DNA of 64,000 nucleotides from Mantis religiosa (Eukaryota > Arthropoda > Insecta > Mantodea > Mantidae), in contig CM060953.1 in assembly GCA_030765055.1 (NCBI GenBank), forward strand, positions 178,166,709 through 178,230,708. The letters run 5' to 3'. The notes beneath the pieces were generated by a model that saw only the letters and a list, made by a program, of their open reading frames with translations, was not told the DNA's origin and did no database searches. This document shows, in pieces, positions 57,706 to 64,000 of the stretch. How positions within the stretch are numbered: the first letter of the stretch is position 1; each line of letters opens with the position of its first letter. The position numbers were made by a program, and so were the translations under genes.

Positions 57706-59202
57706 ACTTGTAAGAGCGAAACTGAGAATGAACACACTACAAAACAGTTGTATCCTTACCACGTGTGTTGGAAGAGAGTTGAGAGAGCTAATGCTTTGTT
57801 TTCCCTCTTCGTCGAAGGATTATAGTTTATGATCTTTTGGTTCTTGGAACTTGTGCAAGCACAGACGTCCTAAGAATTATTGCACCTTTTAAAATATGTA
57901 AGTTGTAACCCATTACACATAAACTACTCCGTTTTAATCAGGTTATTTAGTAAGCAATTCCCAAAAATATTTCCATTTCCACTTTAGAGTATAATTTTAC
58001 AGGAGAAACAGCTTCGTTGTGAAATTTATTTTAGGTTTTTCCAGGGTTTCGGGATATAAGGGCACCCGAGCTAACAGTCGAGTTCATCCGCACAGCAGAG
58101 AAAGTTGAACTCCATATAAATCTTCCAAGCGCTGTTTGACTTCAAAATCAAGCCCAAAGATCATTTTAAACATTATAAACACTAATAAGCAGGAAATAAT
58201 TGAATTTGCACCCTGATAAAAATTCAGAGTCAATAAGCTACCTCATAATTTTTTCATTAAAATATCCCATATCATCTGTATTGGTCGCCTTGACATTTTT
58301 ATACTAACGCTTTCCTCTAATGCTCGCTATGAAAAGGGAGTTTTTCGGAAATTCATTAACCGTGTTCATTATTTATTGGTTAAAATTTTCGTTACTCATA
58401 CATTAATTAAAATGAATTTACAAGATATTTCACACTCACACAGAAAATAAAGAAACTGATATGAGTCACTAAATAACTTTACACTAAGGAATACTTGGAG
58501 ACAATGCAAACATGAGAACCACATGCTCTTGTTGTGGATGATTGTTCTTATGATTGCTGGAATGGAGTAGGTCCAACATGATAGCTGCATCACAAACAAT
58601 CTGCCCTGTGATTTAATAACTATTAGCTACTGGATCTGTTTACGTAAGAAGGATAAAATTAGATTCTATAACTAAAATATAAAGCAATGATAGATTGCTT
58701 AATATTTTCAATACATATTCAAGTTCTACAGCTGTAACTATGAGTGTTGGTGATCCTGCTTCACCGTGCAGCAAAGGACTACCGCGCAACACCCAGCTGC
58801 AGCACGCATTTGTGCGTAAATCTAGGGAACTTTGGACATCAGCGAGGCAAGAGGGGAAGGTTGTAAGCATGCGCAATACTGATTACTAGGGCCCGGAAGT
58901 TGTTGACCTAAAAATTCTCTACAAATGAACTATAAAGTACCCTTAAAATATAAAAAATGCACATAAATTGTGAAAAAATGGCCTAAGAAAAATTAGTAAT
59001 TTCTTTCATAATAATAAATTAATAACTGTCACAGACCAACAATGAATATAGTTCGAATAACCACACTTTAAAATTAGTAAACAATGCATTTATTGTAACT
59101 AATTAATAAATAAATTCAAAATTATTCAGGTCATTTTCAATTTTATAAAATATGAAAAAATAAGTTACTGTACGCATTGTCCAAAGCATACCTTACTTAG
59201 AG

Positions 59203-59940
59203 TTGGTCATCTTCAAGTTATCAAACGTAAATGAACGGTGGTTGTCAGCTAAAACTGTTTTATACTTTGAGAAACTTCTCTCCATTTCCACAGATGTTAT
59301 AGCTGCATATTTGAAAAACACTATTTCACTGTTTGTTAAATCGTGTTCTAAAATATCAGTTCAGAAGTTTTCTCCTGATAAATATAGGCAATCTCTTGGC
59401 AACCGCTTTATATGCAACCACTTCTGTCACTATTTCAAAATTGTCACAGTGCAATTAACCATGTACCCCAGCGTGTTAAAATTGGTGCCGGGGGCAAAGC
59501 TATATCAGGGGCTTTTTCTTTGAAATACATGGTTTGGGTTGGCGCTTTCGAAAATATTTTCTTTCTGTGGAAATTAGCGTATCTACTTCTGGAAATGTAG
59601 ATGTGACCTGTTCTGCCATGATGAATTCGATGAAGTGTATGAGCCAAACATGTAAGATGAACCATCGTACTGTAAAATAATTGTACCAATTTTGCCCTGT
59701 GAGGAAGAGGAGCACGCTGTCATGCTGTATTCCACTAGGCCACAATAAACACATCGATTTATCGAACAGTTTGCATATCTGACAGGGTTAAAAGCTTCCA
59801 TAACCTCTGAGGTAAGAAGAAACGTTTGTCGGGCACCAGTAGCTTCTAGCGTACCATTCAGCACATAACGCCTCTCTGAATCAGTTGTCTCATCAATTGA
59901 TACACTTTTCCCCATTCACATATTCACGTATTCGGTTTAA
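59203..59940 (-). pseudogene. hAT-type transposase relic, copy B
   Basis: Minus-strand pieces read SIDETTDSERRYVLN, FLLTSEVMEAFN, MVHLTCLAHTLHRIHH and DIALPPAPILTRWGTWL. The last segment, typical of this hAT family, is destroyed in copy A. Conversely the TDAAPYIKG segment legible in copy A is deleted here. The C-terminal dimerisation region is present as in copy A. The complementary damage shows neither copy has been under selection since duplication. Confidence 0.7.
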
Positions 59941-60099
59941 CGTGTCTTCATAACAGTTTTGTACGTAACCTTTACGCAAAGTTGATTCATTTGGAATTGT
60001 ATGACCAGTGTGACGTTCAAGAAAATTTCGTAATTTGGAATTAATCTTCCTAGCGGAATATCTGCACTAGCAAACACCACACATAATTCTTTATAAAAG

Positions 60100-60372
60100 G
60101 AAGGTGACTTTTTTCCATTTATTCCCCGCCTTTAACTGCAATGGTCACATCGGTGGCCGATCTCCTTTGGAACATATCGAAGGTGTTAACTCTTGTTCGG
60201 TTACTTTTAATCATTAGATCACGCACACATTCGCACTCTCATTCATACTTCCAGACCCTGGGGAAGATGAGGAATTATCTTGGACGGAGAAAAGAACCCA
60301 CCCCCACCGCCGGGAATCGAACCTGGGACCTCTAGCACGGCAGGCAGGTGCTCTACCGACTGAAGGAAGCTG
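60100..60372 (-). repeat. tRNA-derived SINE, family 2
   Basis: Duplicate of 23700-23965, inherited with copy B. Confidence 0.75.
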
Positions 60373-61299
60373 ACTTTTTACTTGTCGAAGCCTTTTCTTT
60401 TTCACATTTTGATGAACTCGCAAATGTTTTCCTGTGGATGCAATCCACACGTACTGTATGATGTAAGCAGCAGTTCCTCTAATTGATGCGTCAAATTCAC
60501 CAGCACTGTTAGGACGCTGACCTGTGTTAATTACATGTTTACCGCACTTACAATGTTACTATTTCATATAAAATATGTAAATCAACTTTTATAACAGATT
60601 ATTATAAAATTTCCCAAAAGGCCCATGGGTCAGGGTAAAGTCTGCCACGAGAATTGAACCCAGGCATCCCGAAAGCGGGCTACAGATGAAAATGCCCCAT
60701 AAATTCGTGAAAAAAGAAATAAAATGACCGGAAAATGCATTTAAATGTTAATAGGTAAATGACTTTATTGTAAAATGTGGGAAAAAAGCATTTTGATGAC
60801 CTATAAAAGCCATAAATATCTAGTGTATTTGTTCCAGAATGCACGTAATTTCCAATAAGCATCGTCTATGACTACTCAGAAAAAAATATGACTTTTCATC
60901 AAAATCCGGGCCCTACTGATTACCGAGTTTGTTGGCTATCAGCACGTTGACGTCATGGATAGCAGGTGTTTTCCATTCATCATGAGTTCATTATTGGTCA
61001 TACTCGATTTCTTATACTTACAATGACGCATTGTTATTTACATGATCTTTTAAAATTTCTACAATGTGATTTATAAAACAGAAAAGAGCATGCTACAACA
61101 CGTAAGGACGAGCCGCCCTTGGTTTCCTTACATTTACATATCTGTATGCGCCTTTCGTCAGAATGAGATTAACCAACCTAATATTCAAATTTCGATAATT
61201 GGCAATAATCAGAAATACATTTCAGATAATGAAGTCCTTGGCACAGCTAGATTTGCAAATTTCAAGTGATAGACAATACACCACACGCCAGTGAACCAT

Positions 61300-61307
61300 A
61301 TATAAAG
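61300..61307 (+). promoter_or_regulatory. TATA box of peptide gene B
   Basis: TATATAAA, same spacing to the ATG as in copy A. Confidence 0.6.
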
Positions 61308-61350
61308 AGTCGGAACGCAGACCGTGACATCTGACGAACACAACTTCAAC

Positions 61351-63337
61351 ATGAAGGCTTCACTTACCTTAGCAGTAATGGTGGCAACAATCGTACTTCT
61401 TCAGGTAAGTTACAGCACTTTGTCTACATTAGCATCAAAATATGATGTGTTGCAATAATATATCTTTTTCTAATCACTCGTCTACAAAATATTTTTACAA
61501 AAACACATTCTTGTATTTCACATTTGTTCATCTATAGTGCAACGACCTTCAACCTGCTATGTCGTTTCGACAATGAGTCTAATTGTACATATTGTTGACT
61601 TTCTGTACTCATTAGTGTTATTTTATATAGCTTCTATGAACTATTTTTTAAGAAATATTTCCTTTTGTTGTACTTGTTTACTTTCAATTCAAATAAAACA
61701 ATTCTTTGCAACCTGAATCAGTCGAATCCATAGATACATAAAAGTCGGGTCGTCTAGAACACCCGAACTTCTTCCATGAAATCGTGAAAAACAAATGAAA
61801 AAAAGAGAGAACTTTTAAAAATTTGACAAATTCAAACCAATACAACAAAAGTTACTCCAAACTGCTAGATACCACAAAAGCATTATGTATTTTACGAGTA
61901 TACAGTACGTTTTCATCTCTCTCTCTTTCTCTCTCTTACAATTTACCAGTTATAAACATTTTACAACATTTCTTAAAAATAAAATGAAATTTACATGGCT
62001 TCCGCATATCGAAATGTTGGATTCTGTTTTCTATCTCACGCAGTTTTCCCAGTCTTGTTGTGTTCCTTGTTATTTTCTTCCTGAATAACCCTTTCAACGT
62101 CAATCAGTTTAAAAATATTATTACTGTTTGCAACATAATTTGAGCCCACATTAACTCTATTGGATTGTTCTAGCAGTAGTAAGCGGGGAAGGTGGATCGC
62201 GTCTCATTGATCCAGCTGATACACTTTTTAATGGAAGAGTAACTGAATAATGCTGCTTTGAACTCTCTAGAGTAAATAGAGATTACGGACCATTCATAAA
62301 CAAAGATATAATGTGACCAGACACGTTCTGCCAGACTAGCAAGAAGTGTATCGTTTCCTCTCATCAAATTTAACAAACACCTTGGCTTATTCAAATTACA
62401 TGTTTGTTTCATCACGTCATGTCAAATGTTTACGTTTCAGTTCTGAGTAATTTCAAATATACGTTCACACATACATGCCAACCAATAATGATATTCATTA
62501 CAATGCATACGCCGCAATGCATTGTTTTAATATGATAGTATCTTATTTATTTATTTGTATTAGAAAAACTATTTGAGCTAAAAGTATGGGGTTTTTATCA
62601 GTTATGTTAAATATATTACTCTCTCCTTCCTCATGGATCAGTTTTTCGGAAATCTGAACATTTGTCTTAGCGCGAATAGTATTTATTAGAGATAAATTAG
62701 TTTGGCGCTCCTCACACACCACTTAGGGGGAATGCAAACGACAGTAGCGCAGGACTCCGATTTATTGCTCGTCTAGAAGCGCTCAAGGGGAAACACCTTC
62801 CCATTTCAAACACACAATAAACTGTTTATGGAATCTAACATGAAATATACAGAAGTATAAGCTTCCTCAACAGGCCACCAGTTGGAATCCCTCTTAGGGT
62901 CATTATATGCTTTTGTTACGTAACTATAAGCTCTATTGATCCCAGACTCGCTTCAGAACTCCGATATGACCTTCCAGGTCAGAGTACGTTAAATAATACA
63001 TAACATTGATCTGTAGAGAAATGGGTGAAGTCACCTGAACGAAATACAGTAACATATGTAATGTTTTGTTACAGTGGTGCACTCTAGTGTCAGCCCAAAC
63101 TTCAACAGCAGGAGCAACAGATACGACAGAGGCTACTTCGATTTCTACTTGTGCTGGTTAGTTGCTTACACAATATCACATCTGCCTCGATACTCACAAT
63201 AACATTATCCCTATTTTGTTGTTTTTGTTTCTGCTTTCAGGATAAATAAACTGCAGAACAAGAAGATAACCTACAAGGATTTAGCAACATGTAAATGTAA
63301 ATACATGTACATAGAGAATGTAATAAATGGTGTTTGA
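61351..63337 (+). CDS. Small secreted peptide gene B (three exons)
   Basis: Paralogue of gene A with the same structure: exon 1 61351-61404 (donor GTAAGT), exon 2 63075-63156 (acceptor TTACAG, donor GTTAGT), exon 3 from 63241 (acceptor TTTCAG). Exon 1 differs by one Ala to Val change in the signal peptide. Exon 2 has lost one codon, keeping frame. In the directly spliced frame the precursor has 46 residues, a Thr-rich tail ending CAG and a stop at 63243-63245. In the alternative frame it stays open to TGA 63335-63337. Six substitutions separate exons 2-3 of the two genes: in the alternative frame four are at third positions and three are silent; in the directly spliced frame all three in coding exon 2 change the residue. 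TATA box and poly(A) signal are retained, so both genes look expressible. Confidence 0.55.
63322..63327 (+). terminator. Poly(A) signal of peptide gene B
   Basis: AATAAA, same position as in copy A. Confidence 0.6.
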
Positions 63338-63561
63338 ACTGTTACTTGTTTTAATTCAATGTTTTGATACAAATAATCCAGGCATACCAACAGTTCATAC
63401 TTATATTTGCTTTTAGTCAAACACGAACAATTCTTTGTTATTATTGTTCATTGTTCTTTCTAAATTTTATCTGGAATAGATAACTTTCAAGATGATAAAT
63501 TTGAGATGTTGTAAGGATTCGCAACTTCTAATTTATATGAAAAAGAGTTGTGAAGCATTAA

Positions 63562-63755
63562 CTACCTGACAGAGCAGAAGACCAGAGTGTCATGTAAGCC
63601 GAGTTAGCAACAAGGTAAAGACAAATAGATCGATTACTTATTGTGTATATTGCAAAAAATTACAATTTACAATTTTAGGCTACATTTATTTGTCTTTACC
63701 TTGTTGCTACCTCGGCTTACATGACACTCTGGTCGTCTGCTCTGCCAGGTAGCTC
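63562..63755. mobile_element. Foldback MITE
   Basis: Inverted repeats of about 66 bp (63562-63627 and 63687-63753) with around three mismatches, starting CTACCTGACAGAGCAG, flank a 59-bp AT-rich spacer. TTAA lies on both sides (63558-63561 and 63756-63759), suggesting a TTAA target duplication as in piggyBac-type elements. No coding capacity. Confidence 0.7.
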
Positions 63756-63759
63756 TTAA

Positions 63760-64000
63760 CCTCCATGCCTCCTTGTTACTTAATTAGTCCCATTCTTGCC
63801 CCTCATCTTCCTTTCTTGTATTCTTTACATTTCTTACTCATTTTTCTGCAATAACTCACCAATACTTCTTGCCTTCTTTTCCTCCTTTGCCGTTAACATT
63901 TTTCTAGTTACTATCTTCTCTAATGTCTTCCAGTCTTCTTCTCAAACCATTTATCTCCACATTGCAACCTCCTCGCATTCTCTTACATAGTGTTCTATGC
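63760..64000. other. No recognised feature
   Basis: Pyrimidine-rich sequence (many CTTCC and CTTCT runs) with no gene or repeat recognised. Confidence 0.3.

Larger units (their letters stand above)
54802..58277 (+). repeat. Composite repeat, array copy 4, truncated
   Basis: Colinear with copy 3 from the stem-loop through the recombinase fragment, then cut at 58277, where segmental-duplication copy B begins. Confidence 0.8.
58278..63557 (+). repeat. Segmental duplication, copy B
   Basis: Homologous to 21856-27262 in order and orientation. The left edge is sharp and lies inside a composite repeat. Toward the right, homology weakens after about 63430 (a ~90 bp gap relative to copy A) and ends near the foldback element. 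Confidence 0.85.

Overview
This window is eukaryotic and most likely insect nuclear DNA. It is AT-rich, has GT-AG introns, TATA boxes and AATAAA signals, and is packed with decayed transposons of typical insect classes: mariner, Ty3/Gypsy, Helitron, hAT, Crypton/DUF3504 recombinase, Tc1/IS630-like DDE, a LINE tail and several tRNA-derived SINEs. A large repeat-rich genome such as that of a cockroach, termite or other hemimetabolous insect would fit, but nothing here fixes the species. There are no bacterial operons, rRNA genes or CRISPR arrays.

Layout. (1) Positions 1-18368 are pieces of a ~6.5 kb composite repeat arranged as an inverted pair. Forward copies run to ~7855, where orientation flips; the rest is in reverse. 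The reverse arm was later hit by a Ty3/Gypsy element (8764-12583, with 385-bp LTRs and a TSD) and by a related insertion now reduced to a solo LTR (16230-16787). (2) Positions 18369-21855 hold an inverted pair of Crypton/DUF3504 recombinase relics and a DDE transposase relic. (3) Positions 21856-~27262 are the first copy of a ~5.3 kb segmental duplication. It carries a hAT relic and a small three-exon gene for a secreted peptide. (4) Positions 27312-31250 are a patchwork: two mariner relics, a (CA)n tract, a Helitron fragment joined to a LINE tail, and a truncated SINE. (5) Positions 31603-58277 are a direct array of the ~6.5 kb composite repeat; Helitron 3' ends sit at 33018, 39516, 48270 and 56229. 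(6) Positions 58278-~63557 are the second copy of the segmental duplication, with the paralogous peptide gene, followed by a foldback MITE (63562-63755).

The only credible host genes are the twin secreted-peptide genes, at about 24.95-26.95 kb and 61.35-63.34 kb, in the same orientation and separated by the repeat array. Each has a TATA box, a signal-peptide exon, consensus splice sites and a poly(A) signal. Which frame is used in exons 2 and 3 is unresolved: the directly spliced frame gives a short Thr/Ser-rich tail, while another frame stays open through both exons and shows a coding-like substitution pattern between the copies.

The composite repeat contains, in order: a short stem-loop, a tRNA-derived SINE, an inverted tRNA-like module, the 3' end of a Helitron helicase gene, a reverse SINE, a second stem-loop, an antisense recombinase fragment, an unrecognised stretch, an inverted half-unit, a tRNA-like module, a mariner fragment, another SINE, and the next stem-loop. 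It is a macrosatellite built from dead transposon parts. Coordinates were worked out by eye; repeat edges are approximate unless target duplications define them.
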